This document shows, in pieces, positions 18,406 through 26,579 of a stretch of 64,000 nt of DNA; within the stretch, counting starts at the first letter, position 1; each line of letters starts with the position of its first letter. Source of the DNA: a bacterium CG_4_9_14_3_um_filter_65_15 (lineage in GTDB: Bacteria; Krumholzibacteriota; Krumholzibacteriia; LZORAL124-64-63); NCBI GenBank assembly GCA_002790835.1, contig PFVX01000090.1, positions 1-64,000 of the forward strand, in the 5' to 3' direction. The position numbers and the translations under genes were made by a program. Under the pieces are notes generated by a model. It ran no database searches. It was given only the letters and a program-made list of their open reading frames with translations, and had not been told where the DNA came from.

Positions 18406-19022
18406 GCCTCCAGGATTTCGGCGCCCGCCGGCTCGACGGCGGTGCAGGACGCGAACGACGTGCCGGCGGCCAGCACGCCGCGCAAGGTCTCGTCCAGGCG
18501 CGGCAGCAAGGAGGCGGCCAAGACCCGGGCGCAGGGACCGCAGTGCGCCGCCGCCATTTCCAGGGCCTGCTGCACGTCGGGCAGCGTGCCGTCCACGATG
18601 CCCAGCGCCCGGCCGCCCAGATCGTCGGCCAAGCGCACCTCCACCAGGGCAACCGGAACGGCTTTCAGCACCACATCCAGGACGCGCAGCAAACCCGGGG
18701 ACGTGGAGAGTTCGAGAACACCGAGGGCTTCGCCTTGGGGCGCGTTGCGGGACCCGGCCAGGGCCGCGGCCAGTTGCGGATGGGGATCCGGCAACAGGAC
18801 CTCGTCGGCCAGCGCGCCGTTTTCGGTGCCCACACGCCCGCCGACGGCGTGGGCCTCTTCGGTCGAAGCCACCGTGCCGCCGATCAGCGCCAGGAAGCGG
18901 CCCGGATGAACCGTGCCGCAGCGCAACAGGGCCACGGGCGACCTCTTGAGCATGCGGTCGACGGCCAGGATGCCCATGGCCGGTCCGTTGAATTCCAGCA
19001 ATGCCAGCGCGGTGTGCATCAT
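18402..19022 (-). CDS. BMC-T tandem-domain shell protein, Hoch_5812-like (T1 type)
   Basis: A 206-residue protein with two fused BMC domains. Domain 1 spans about residues 1-95 (ALALLEFNGPAMGILAVDRM, then PGRFLALIGGTVASTEEAHA). Domain 2 spans about 98-200 (ALGVLELSTSPGLLRVLDVVL, GIVDGTLPDVQQALEMA). It would form pseudohexameric trimers in the shell facets. The domain pattern and the linker GALADEVLLPDPHPQL resemble from memory the single-layer BMC-T1 of Haliangium ochraceum. ATG 19022 overlaps the aldehyde dehydrogenase stop (ATGATG junction); ATG 19019 is an equally possible start. Confidence 0.88.
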   Translation of the reverse strand: MMHTALALLEFNGPAMGILAVDRMLKRSPVALLRCGTVHPGRFLALIGGTVASTEEAHAVGGRVGTENGALADEVLLPDPHPQLAAALAGSRNAPQGEALGVLELSTSPGLLRVLDVVLKAVPVALVEVRLADDLGGRALGIVDGTLPDVQQALEMAAAHCGPCARVLAASLLPRLDETLRGVLAAGTSFASCTAVEPAGAEILEA

Positions 19023-20512
19023 ACGATCCTGAAGTGGTCCACCATCACGCAGCGGCGACGGCGGGAAAAACTCCGCGGGCCGGTCAGGCCCTCGCCGGTG
19101 GGACTGGCGATGGTGAAACTCGTGGGACCCTCGCCCCCGGCGCCCAGGCCGGCCACGATGGGCCCGTTCTTGACGAAGATGCTGGTGTTGATGACCCGCG
19201 CCATGCGGCTCAAGGCGTCGATGTCCCGCGAGTGCATGCTGGCCGAATGGCCGAAGCCGTGTTCCGCCTCCCGCGCCAGCTCGATGGCGCGATCCACGTC
19301 CGGAACGCGCACGATGGGCAGCACGGGCATGAGTTGCTCCGACCACACCAGGGGGTGGTCCTCCGGCACGTCGGCGATGACCAGGGGACATTCCGGTCCC
19401 TGACGCACCCCGATGCGACCCAGGATCTCCCCGGCGTTCTTGCCCACCAGGTCCTTGTTGACCGCGCCGTGGGTGCGCGGCGGCGGCATCTCGACGAAAA
19501 CCTCCTTCTCCAGCCGGCGCAGCTCGGCCTGGTCGACGAGATAGGCGCCGCAGCGACGCATCTCCTTGATCAGCCCGTCGGCGACCTCGGCCACCACGAA
19601 GACTTCCTTCTCGTCCACGCAGATGATGTTGTTGTCGAAGCCGGCGCCGTGAACGAGGTCCCGCGCCGCCTTGGCTATGTCCGCGGTCGCATCCACCACC
19701 GCAGGCGGGTTGCCCGGACCGGCCGATACCGACCGCTTGCCGCTCTGCATGGCGGCCTTGACGACTCCGGGTCCCCCGGTGACGACCAGCAGGTTGATGC
19801 CTCCGTGATGCATCAACTCCGTGGCCGACCCGATGGTCGGACGCGCCACCGCCGTGATCAGGTTCTGCGGCCCGCCAGCTCCCGTGATGGCCCGGTTCAG
19901 CAGGCGAATCGTCGCCATGGAACACTCGGTCGCCCCCGGATGCACGTTGAAGACCACGCTGTTGCCCGCCGAGACCATCCCGATGGTGTTGCAGATGATG
20001 GTGCTGGTGGGATTGGTGGTGGGCGTGATGGCGCCGATCACCCCGAAAGGCGCCCACTCGGTCAGGGTCAGGCCATGGTCGCCGGTCACCGTCTCGGGGA
20101 CCAGGTCCTCCGGCCCGGGGGTCTTCTCGGCGACCAGCCGGTTCTTGAGCACCTTGTGTTCGAAGCGACCCAGGCCGGTCTCCGTGTGCGCGTGCCGTGC
20201 CAGCTCTTCGCCGTGTTCCCGCATGGCCGCCCGCACGGCCGCAATGATCTCGCGCCGCTTTTCCAGGGTTGCCGCACTGAGATTGGCAAAGGCGATGGTC
20301 GCCGCCTCGATGCAATCGTCGACCGTCGCGAACACCCCGTCGCCGAGTCGGGCCCCGACGGGTTCCGGGACCGGCGCCTGCGGTGTCAGGGCCATGCGCG
20401 CCACGTATCCGGCCGGCGAGGTCCTCGAACGGGCAAGCGGGGCGGACCCGCCCATACGCCCGGCCAGCTCCCGCGCGATGCGTTCGACCTGGGCTTCGCT
20501 CAACGGACTCAT
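19019..20512 (-). CDS. CoA-acylating aldehyde dehydrogenase of the microcompartment (PduP/EutE-like)
   Basis: A 497-residue enzyme oxidising an aldehyde with NAD+ and CoA to acyl-CoA. The Rossmann region has [17 protein letters not shown]. The nucleophile is Cys298 in [14 protein letters not shown]. Fine motifs such as [12 protein letters not shown] are those of the PduP/EutE branch. Residues 3-20 ([18 protein letters not shown]) form a short amphipathic helix separated from the catalytic core by a proline/alanine-rich linker, the usual form of an encapsulation peptide that docks cargo on the shell. Next to an aldolase that yields acetaldehyde from deoxyribose 5-phosphate, acetaldehyde is its probable substrate. 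The regeneration partners for NAD+ and CoA are not encoded nearby. Confidence 0.93.
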   Translation of the reverse strand: MSPLSEAQVERIARELAGRMGGSAPLARSRTSPAGYVARMALTPQAPVPEPVGARLGDGVFATVDDCIEAATIAFANLSAATLEKRREIIAAVRAAMREHGEELARHAHTETGLGRFEHKVLKNRLVAEKTPGPEDLVPETVTGDHGLTLTEWAPFGVIGAITPTTNPTSTIICNTIGMVSAGNSVVFNVHPGATECSMATIRLLNRAITGAGGPQNLITAVARPTIGSATELMHHGGINLLVVTGGPGVVKAAMQSGKRSVSAGPGNPPAVVDATADIAKAARDLVHGAGFDNNIICVDEKEVFVVAEVADGLIKEMRRCGAYLVDQAELRRLEKEVFVEMPPPRTHGAVNKDLVGKNAGEILGRIGVRQGPECPLVIADVPEDHPLVWSEQLMPVLPIVRVPDVDRAIELAREAEHGFGHSASMHSRDIDALSRMARVINTSIFVKNGPIVAGLGAGGEGPTSFTIASPTGEGLTGPRSFSRRRRCVMVDHFRIV

Positions 20513-20808
20513 CCGTCACGCCCCTTGCGATAGCGCAGTTCGCCGTCCGTGTCCCAGCTGTCCACGATGGCCATGACCACCGCGTCGACCGGTTTGCCCT
20601 CGGTGGCGACCGTCTGACGCGCGGAGGAACCCGACGCATAGAGGACGAATTCGCCCTCGCCGGCGCCCACCGCATCGACCGCCACCACCGACGCACCCGT
20701 GAGTTCGCCGTCGGGTCCGGCCACCCCGAGCATGAGCAGCTTCAGGCCCTCGATGCTCACTTCCTTCTGGGTGGCCACCACCGTTCCCAGCACCTTGGCC
20801 AGGTTCAT
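20509..20808 (-). CDS. BMC-P microcompartment vertex protein (EutN/CcmL family), first copy
   Basis: A 99-residue pentameric vertex protein opening [23 protein letters not shown], with [24 protein letters not shown] and ending [10 protein letters not shown], all canonical for PF03319. This is the most typical of the three copies. It overlaps the dehydrogenase start by four bases and follows the hexameric shell gene by six bases. Confidence 0.95.
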   Translation of the reverse strand: MNLAKVLGTVVATQKEVSIEGLKLLMLGVAGPDGELTGASVVAVDAVGAGEGEFVLYASGSSARQTVATEGKPVDAVVMAIVDSWDTDGELRYRKGRDG

Positions 20809-20814
20809 GACGAC

Positions 20815-21102
20815 CTACGCCTCGTCCTGGCGACCCAGCGGGATCACCGCGTCGACATTGGCATGCGGGCGCGCGATGATGTGCACGGCCACGATCTCGC
20901 CCACCCGGGTGGCTGCGGTCTGGCCCGCGTCACAGGCTGCCTTCACCGCGGCCACGTCACCGCGCACGATGACGGTGGTGTAGCCGCCGCCGGTCTTCTC
21001 GTAACCGGTCAGCTCCACCCGGGCCGCCTTCACCATCGCGTCGGCCGCTTCCACGGTCGCCGCGAAACTTCTGCATTCGATCATTCCCAGGGCGTCTGCC
21101 AT
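20815..21102 (-). CDS. BMC-H hexameric shell protein (PduA/EutM-like)
   Basis: A 95-residue single BMC domain that forms the hexameric tiles of the shell. It starts [20 protein letters not shown], has the pore loop [13 protein letters not shown] and ends in the [10 protein letters not shown] segment typical of the class. The pore motif GGG-Tyr differs from the PduA GSG, hinting at a slightly different permeant. ATG 21102 has AAGGAGG directly upstream; the longer frame to 21153 was rejected. The only BMC-H in the operon, so presumably the most abundant tile. Confidence 0.95.
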   Translation of the reverse strand: MADALGMIECRSFAATVEAADAMVKAARVELTGYEKTGGGYTTVIVRGDVAAVKAACDAGQTAATRVGEIVAVHIIARPHANVDAVIPLGRQDEA

Positions 21103-21124
21103 GGCTCTTCCTCCTTCAAGGGGT

Positions 21125-21760
21125 TTAACTGCGGTTTGCCTGCGGGACCGCACGGCCGTTCAGGGCTTCCAGGGCGGCCACGGCGGCGGGCCGGGCCACG
21201 GTCACATCCTTTTCCTCGCCGCCGATGTAGACCCGCCCGAAACTGCCGAACGAGCGGACTTCGAGGATGTTGATCTGGGCGGCCTTTTCCGCCTCGTTGG
21301 CGGCCAAGGCGGCGTAGGCCGCCGGTTCGCATTCCAGCACGAACAGGGTCTGACCCGACAGGATCAGATTGCCGTGCCGCATGCGGTTGATCAGCATGCA
21401 CTGGTGATCGTCGAGGTGGCGCACCACCTGGTTGGAGACGATGCGGGGCTTGAGGCGGCTGTCCTCGGTCACCTGGAGGGCGTCGAGGATGGCCTGCCCC
21501 GCCTGCCGCACGTCGGCCTGGCTGTCGGCATGGACCTCCAGCATGCCGAAATGGCGCTCGACGATCTGCATGCCCGGCGTGACCCGGGTGGATTTCAGCG
21601 CGATGTCCGTGACCCGGTTGATCTCGATGCCCGGGGCGATCTCCACGAACAGGCTGGCCTGTCCGACGCGCGGGAGGAACCCCTGGGCCACCGTCGCCTG
21701 AAACGATGCGAACTGGGGCTGCAGACTGTCGATGACGCAAAATGCTCGCAAATCAACCAT
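21125..21760 (-). CDS. BMC-T tandem-domain shell protein, Hoch_5816-like (stacking T type)
   Basis: A 211-residue protein with two permuted BMC domains. Domain 1 begins [19 protein letters not shown] and contains [19 protein letters not shown]; domain 2 contains [15 protein letters not shown] and [15 protein letters not shown]. From memory it is closely similar in order and wording to the Haliangium ochraceum Hoch_5816 protein, a trimer able to stack face to face as a gated pore. It would thus be the metabolite gate, distinct from the second BMC-T downstream. It follows the fusion enzyme by 19 bases. Confidence 0.9.
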   Translation of the reverse strand: MVDLRAFCVIDSLQPQFASFQATVAQGFLPRVGQASLFVEIAPGIEINRVTDIALKSTRVTPGMQIVERHFGMLEVHADSQADVRQAGQAILDALQVTEDSRLKPRIVSNQVVRHLDDHQCMLINRMRHGNLILSGQTLFVLECEPAAYAALAANEAEKAAQINILEVRSFGSFGRVYIGGEEKDVTVARPAAVAALEALNGRAVPQANRS

Positions 21761-21779
21761 GTTTCTTCTCCCTGTGCGG

Positions 21780-23102
21780 TCAGGCGTTCACCGAGACCTG
21801 GGCCGCCTCATGGACGATGGCGATGCTGGCGCTGGCTCCGATGCGGGTCGCGCCCGCCTCGATCATGCGCTTGGCATCGGTGAACGAACGGATCCCCCCG
21901 CTGGCCTTCACCTCCATGCCCGCGCCGCGCACCACGGAGGCCATCAGCGCCACGTCATCGGCGGTGGCCCCTCCCGAGGCGAACCCCGTGGAGGTCTTGA
22001 CGAAATTCGCCCGCGCCCGGCGGGACAGTTCGCAGGCACGGACCTTCTCTTCGTCCGTCAGCAGGGACGTTTCGATGATCACCTTGCTGACGGCGCTGCC
22101 GTCGCGGCACGCGTCGGTCACCGCCAGGATGTCCCTCAGAACGAAATCGTCGTCGCCCGATTTGAGCCGGCCGACGTTGATGACCATGTCGATTTCCTTG
22201 GCGCCGTCGCGGATGGCCTTGCGCGCCTCCATCCCCTTGATGTCCGGCGTCGACGCCCCCAAAGGGAAACCCACCACCGAACAGGTCAGCACGGGCGTGC
22301 CGCGCAGCCCGGCCGCCACCCGCGCCACCCAGCAGGGATTGACGCAAACCGAACGGAAACCGAATTCCCGCGCCTCGGCGATGACCTTGTCGATCATCTG
22401 GCGCGTGGCGTCGGGTTTCAAGATGGTGTGGTCGATGTAGCGGGCGATGTCCTCGGGGATGCGTCCGGGGCTGTCCGGCCCGCTGCTCAGTCGCCCGGCG
22501 CCCAGTTGCAGAAAGCGGCGGGCGGTATCGGGACATTCCCCCACGCAGGGTCCGCCGTGGTCGAAGCCGAAGGCCTGCCCGCCCAGCATCCCCTGCAGGC
22601 GCAGGACGATCCGGCGGACGTCCTCTGCGCTGAGTTCGCCCGCAGCGACCGCCGGCGCCGTGGCACCCGGCCGACTTTCCATGATCATGGCCACCCTCTT
22701 CTTGTGCCTCGGCTCCGAGCAATCGGTGTTCAGGAACACGTCCACGATCTGGGTGGCGAGGCCGGAACCGATCAGGCCCGCGCCCAGGGTCAGCACGTTG
22801 GCGTCGTTGTGTTCGCGCCCGTTGCGGGCGCTCGAAAGGTCGTAGGCCATGGCCGCCCTTACCCCGGGCACCTTGTTGGCCACCATGGACGACCCGATGC
22901 CCGCCCCATCGATCATGATTCCGCGCTCGGCCGCGCCCGAGGCCACCGCCTCGGCAACTTTGCGGGCGAAGACCGGGTAGTCCACCGCAGCGGTGGAGTC
23001 CGTCCCCACGTCGGCGACCTCGTGGCCCAGTTTCTGGAGGTTGGCGACCAGGTGCTTTTTCAGCTCGTATCCGCCATGATCGGCGCCGATGGCGATTTTC
23101 AT
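21780..23102 (-). CDS. RpiB-DeoC fusion: sugar-phosphate isomerase domain plus deoxyribose-phosphate aldolase
   Basis: A 440-residue two-enzyme fusion. Residues 1-145 are an RpiB/LacAB isomerase (GADHGGYELKKHL, ARNGREHNDANVLTLGA). Residues 215-435 are a class I DeoC aldolase with Asp305 (EIDMVINVG), the Schiff-base lysine Lys369 (FVKTSTGF) and Lys399 (EVKASGGIRS), so the aldolase looks active. In the isomerase, the position of the E. coli catalytic Cys66 is Asp65 (GIMIDGAGIG). The linker 146-214 holds an amphipathic helix (about 156-174) resembling an encapsulation peptide, then His182-Cys186-Cys190. The aldolase would yield acetaldehyde and glyceraldehyde 3-phosphate. First structural gene after the regulator; upstream of all shell genes. 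Confidence 0.93.
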   Translation of the reverse strand: MKIAIGADHGGYELKKHLVANLQKLGHEVADVGTDSTAAVDYPVFARKVAEAVASGAAERGIMIDGAGIGSSMVANKVPGVRAAMAYDLSSARNGREHNDANVLTLGAGLIGSGLATQIVDVFLNTDCSEPRHKKRVAMIMESRPGATAPAVAAGELSAEDVRRIVLRLQGMLGGQAFGFDHGGPCVGECPDTARRFLQLGAGRLSSGPDSPGRIPEDIARYIDHTILKPDATRQMIDKVIAEAREFGFRSVCVNPCWVARVAAGLRGTPVLTCSVVGFPLGASTPDIKGMEARKAIRDGAKEIDMVINVGRLKSGDDDFVLRDILAVTDACRDGSAVSKVIIETSLLTDEEKVRACELSRRARANFVKTSTGFASGGATADDVALMASVVRGAGMEVKASGGIRSFTDAKRMIEAGATRIGASASIAIVHEAAQVSVNA

Positions 23103-23125
23103 GGTATGAGACCTCCGATGCTCCG

Positions 23126-23485
23126 TTACCAGACCCTGCTGTCGTCATTCCGACGCCGAGCAGGTCGGGCGGACTCCCCGCCATCCGATGTGGTCTCCGC
23201 ATCCCGCAGAACGCGGCCCAACTTGCGCACGTAACCCGCCAGGGCCTCGCGGCCCAGATCCGTCAGGACGAAACAGGTCACCCGGCGACCTCCCCGCACA
23301 ACCTTTTCCGCAGCGACGTACCCGGCATCCTTCAACCGTCGCGTCTGGACGTGCAGGTTGCCGTCCGCCAGATTCGTTTCCCGCCGAAGATCCGCAAACA
23401 GCCAGGATTTCCCGTCGGCCAGGGTTGCCAGGATCGCCACCCGGGCCGGGGTCGCCATTTGGGGATCAATTTCGTCATACTTCAT
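23126..23485 (-). CDS. winged-helix transcriptional regulator, probable regulator of the microcompartment operon
   Basis: A winged-helix protein of about 119 residues (132 if the ATG at 23524 is used). The DNA-binding part reads ARVAILATLADGKSWLFADL, then NLADGNLHVQTRRLKDAGYV and a basic wing VVRGGRRVTCFVLTDLGR, matching the HTH_34 / MarR-ArsR superfamily. The C-terminus is a charged, disordered tail. It is 23 bp upstream of the fusion enzyme on the same strand, so it is probably the first gene of the operon and its local regulator. No sensor domain is visible; ligand unknown. Confidence 0.8.
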   Translation of the reverse strand: MKYDEIDPQMATPARVAILATLADGKSWLFADLRRETNLADGNLHVQTRRLKDAGYVAAEKVVRGGRRVTCFVLTDLGREALAGYVRKLGRVLRDAETTSDGGESARPARRRNDDSRVW

Positions 23486-23804
23486 ATGACTGAATTCAGG
23501 CTTTCCGGCTATCTCGCTGCCCAAGTATTCGGCACGAACTTATTCAAATGAAGTAAATACTCCTCATTGCACCCCCATTCAAGGGATATTTTACTTTTTT
23601 TAATGAAGTCATATCTCGCAGCCCAATGTTCCCTCCATCTCTTGCCGATTGCCTCGCGAGCCGGGGGGAACTCAAGAATTCTCCTGGGGGCCTTAAATGG
23701 ATTTTACACCATTTCCTTTTTCCTTTTTTGGTAAAATAAGTGATATATTGACATTGGGGACTCGGTTTACCCCTGAACCGCCAAACGGAAAGAATGGAGT
23801 TGCC
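23486..23804. promoter_or_regulatory. divergent intergenic region between the microcompartment operon and the lamin-tail gene
   Basis: About 320 bp without a gene. It is far more AT-rich than its surroundings. The heptamer ATGAAGT occurs at 23548 and 23603 on the plus strand and, inverted, at 23479-23485 over the regulator start codon, inside the palindrome TCATACTTCATATGA. A TTGACA lies at about 23750 ahead of the plus-strand gene. The repeats are candidate operators for the adjacent winged-helix protein; the region probably holds promoters in both directions. Confidence 0.45.
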
Positions 23805-26426
23805 ATGAAAGCGTTGCGCCCGCGTCGCCTGGGTTCCGCCCTGGGCATCCTGATCCTCGCCGCCTCTTTTGCGGTTCCGGGGATCGTTGTCGCCGCCGAT
23901 ACCGACATCGTCATCACCGAGATCATGCAGAACCCCTTGGTCCTGGCCGACACCGCCGGTGAGTGGTTCGAGGTCCACAACACCGGCGCCGCCGATGTCG
24001 ACATGGAGGGCTGGACCATCAAGGACAACGACACCGAATCCCACGTGATCACCACCGGCGGAACGGTCATCGTTCCGGCCGGAGGGTACGCCGTGCTGGC
24101 GCGCGATGCCGTGACCATGGCCGGCGAGGGCGTCACCGCGGTCTACCAGTACAGCGGCTTCCAGCTGGCCAACGCCGCGGACGAGATCGTGCTGCTCAAC
24201 GCGTCCCTGGTCGAGATCGACCGCGTGGAATACGACGGCGGCCCGCTCTGGCCGGATCCCAACGGCGCCTCCATGATGTTCGATGAGGTGTCCCCCGACA
24301 ACAACGTGGGAACCGCGTGGTCCACCTCGGTCGTCACCTTCGGCAGCGGCGACGCCGGCACCCCGGGCGCCGCCAACGGCAGCGTGCCCCTGCAGGCTCC
24401 CCATATCACCGATGTCTATCACCGCCCCCTGCTGCCCGTGCCCGACGAGACCGTGACCATCCAGGCCACCGTGACCGACGCCGACGGCACCCTCTCCGCG
24501 GTGACCATGCACTACAGTTACAACATGGGTTCCTGGCTGACCCAGGCCATGAGCCTGTTCAGCGGCGACATCTACACCACCGATCTGCCGGGCGGAGTCG
24601 ACGGCGACCAGCTCGACTACTACGTCACCGCCACCGACAACGACGCCCAGACCTCCAGCAACCCCAGCGATGCGCCCACGAGCTACTACACCTATTTCGT
24701 GGCCAACGAGGCCATCACGCCCATCGCGACCATCCACGCCGACTCCGCCGGTTCCGCGGGATCGCTGCTCATGGTCCAGGGTCAGGTCTATGTCCCCGGC
24801 GACTACAAGGCCGACGGGACCTCGGTGAGCGCCTATATCCAGGACGGCTCCGGCCGCGGGATGAACATCTTCGGCACCACCCGCAGCACCGGCATGACGC
24901 TGCTCAACAGCACCGGCAACATCGTGAAGATCAGCGGTTACGTCAGCTACTACGGCACGACTTTGGAACTGGTGAATTACGAGGTCGAACTGCTCAGCAA
25001 CGGCAACACCCCGCTCACCCCCACGGTCTTGACCACCGCCGCAGCGGCCGCCTTGTCCAATGAGGGCACCTACATCAAGGCCACCGGCCCCATCACCGCC
25101 ATCGCCACCACCACCGGGACCAACCCGGCCCACAACTTCACCATCGATGACGGCAGCGGACCGGTTGTCGTCCGCATCGACGACGACACCATCGTGGGCA
25201 TGGACGGGTGGCTGGTCGGAGACGAACTCGTCGCCGCCGGCGCCGGCGGGTCCTACGCCGGCGCGGGCCAGATCCTCGTGGGCCTGGCCTCCGACGTCGC
25301 CAACAACGGGCAGGGCCCCGACGTGACGGCGCCGACCCTGGTCAGCGCCCTGCTGGGTACCCCCACCACCGTTCTGGTGACCTTCGACGAAGCCGTCGAT
25401 CCGGTGACCGCCGCCGTGGCGGGGAACTACCAGGTCTACGAGACGGCCGCCCCGGGCAACACCATCGCGGTGAACAGCGCCGTGGTGCAGGTCAACGGCG
25501 TCAGCGTGTTGCTGACCCTCGCGGCCAGCGGCAGCGGCGTCGATCACACCCTGCAGGTCAACAACGTCAAGGACACCTCCAACAACTCCATCGCCCCCGG
25601 CAGCACCATCGCCATCATCGAGGTGGGCAACGGGGACATCGTGATCAACGAGATCATGCAGAACCCCTACGTGCTGAACGACGCCGTCGGGGAATGGTTC
25701 GAGGTCTACAACCAGGGCTCCGGTTCGGTGGACATGAACGGTTGGACCATCAAGGACGCCGGCCTCGACTCCCACGTCATCAACAACGGCGGCCCCTTGA
25801 TCATCGGCCCGGGCGAGTACAAGGTCTTCGTGCGCAACGCCGCGACCATGACCCTGGAAGGCGTCACGCCCTTCTACGAGTACTCCAGCCTGACCCTGGG
25901 CAATGGGGACGACGAACTCGTCCTGCTGGACACCACCCAGGCCCAGATCGACAGCGTGGCCTGGGACGGCGGCATCCTCTGGCCGGACCCGACGGGCTCC
26001 TCCATGCAGTTCGTGGTCCCCGGCGACAACAACAACGGTGCCAACTGGGCCCAGAACGGCCCGGTCTTCGGCTCGGGCGACCGCGGCACCCCCGGGGCGC
26101 CCAACAACTACCTGAGCCCCGTGCCGGAGTTGCCCATCGAGGCCACGTCGCTGAAACCCAACTTCCCCAACCCCTTCAACCCGAACACCACGTTCGACTT
26201 CGCGCTCGTCCAGGACTCCCATGTCCTGCTGCGGGTCTTCGACGTCCGCGGCCGGCTCATCGATACCGTCGTCGATGCCGATCTTCCCCGTGGATACTAC
26301 AACGGCGACTACTCTTGGGATGGTAAGGACAACCGGGGCCGCACCGTGACGAGCGGCACCTACTTCTATCGCCTGGAGACCAACAACGGTTTTATCGACA
26401 CCGGCAAGATGTTGCTGGTGAAGTAA
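23805..26426 (+). CDS. large secreted lamin-tail-domain protein with C-terminal sorting domain
   Basis: An exported protein of 873 residues. Signal peptide ALGILILAASFAVPGIVVAA. Domain order: lamin-tail 1 (about 25-150, VITEIMQNP and GEWFEVHNTG), an Ig-like segment, two OB-fold-like segments (LLMVQGQVYVPGDYKADG; GTYIKATGPITAIA), an SbsA-type Ig-like segment (VLVTFDEAVDPVTAA), lamin-tail 2 (VINEIMQNP, GEWFEVYNQG), then a FlgD-like C-terminal domain beginning PNFPNPFNPNTTFDFAL. The two lamin-tail copies are strikingly alike. Lamin-tail plus OB folds occur in secreted nucleases, but no nuclease motif is seen. The sorting domain suggests surface display or release. GGAG precedes ATG 23805. Function is unknown; adhesion or DNA binding are options. 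Confidence 0.85.
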   Translation: MKALRPRRLGSALGILILAASFAVPGIVVAADTDIVITEIMQNPLVLADTAGEWFEVHNTGAADVDMEGWTIKDNDTESHVITTGGTVIVPAGGYAVLARDAVTMAGEGVTAVYQYSGFQLANAADEIVLLNASLVEIDRVEYDGGPLWPDPNGASMMFDEVSPDNNVGTAWSTSVVTFGSGDAGTPGAANGSVPLQAPHITDVYHRPLLPVPDETVTIQATVTDADGTLSAVTMHYSYNMGSWLTQAMSLFSGDIYTTDLPGGVDGDQLDYYVTATDNDAQTSSNPSDAPTSYYTYFVANEAITPIATIHADSAGSAGSLLMVQGQVYVPGDYKADGTSVSAYIQDGSGRGMNIFGTTRSTGMTLLNSTGNIVKISGYVSYYGTTLELVNYEVELLSNGNTPLTPTVLTTAAAAALSNEGTYIKATGPITAIATTTGTNPAHNFTIDDGSGPVVVRIDDDTIVGMDGWLVGDELVAAGAGGSYAGAGQILVGLASDVANNGQGPDVTAPTLVSALLGTPTTVLVTFDEAVDPVTAAVAGNYQVYETAAPGNTIAVNSAVVQVNGVSVLLTLAASGSGVDHTLQVNNVKDTSNNSIAPGSTIAIIEVGNGDIVINEIMQNPYVLNDAVGEWFEVYNQGSGSVDMNGWTIKDAGLDSHVINNGGPLIIGPGEYKVFVRNAATMTLEGVTPFYEYSSLTLGNGDDELVLLDTTQAQIDSVAWDGGILWPDPTGSSMQFVVPGDNNNGANWAQNGPVFGSGDRGTPGAPNNYLSPVPELPIEATSLKPNFPNPFNPNTTFDFALVQDSHVLLRVFDVRGRLIDTVVDADLPRGYYNGDYSWDGKDNRGRTVTSGTYFYRLETNNGFIDTGKMLLVK

Positions 26427-26436
26427 TTTCGCCTAT

Positions 26437-26460
26437 CGGGGGCGCCTGCGGGCGCCCCCG
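26437..26460 (+). terminator. hairpin terminator after the lamin-tail gene
   Basis: A perfect 10-bp GC-rich stem (CGGGGGCGCC / GGCGCCCCCG) with a TGCG loop begins 11 bp after the stop codon. It is followed by ATTATCTTCCTCTT, a T-rich but not continuous tail. Confidence 0.8.
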
Positions 26461-26504
26461 ATTATCTTCCTCTTGATAAAGCACTGATTTTCTCCTATTT
26501 TTCC

Positions 26505-26533
26505 TTGCACCCGCAAATTCCCCGTATTAACTT
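26505..26533 (+). promoter_or_regulatory. candidate promoter of the suf operon
   Basis: TTGCAC at 26505-26510 and TAACTT at 26528-26533 are separated by 17 bp, a plausible sigma-70-type pair. The stretch just downstream, up to the ribosome site TTTAAGGAA before ATG 26580, is where an Rrf2-type regulator could bind its own operon, but no clear palindrome was found. Confidence 0.4.
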
Positions 26534-26579
26534 GTCCTTAGGCAAACAGTACTGAATTTGTTCTCTTTAAGGAATCGCC

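Noticed and set aside
18402-20696. A 764-residue minus-strand frame that seems to fuse an unknown N-terminal part to a BMC-T
   Set aside because: The first 550 residues are the off-frame reading of the aldehyde dehydrogenase gene. The BMC-T starts at 19022 with its own overlapping start codon.
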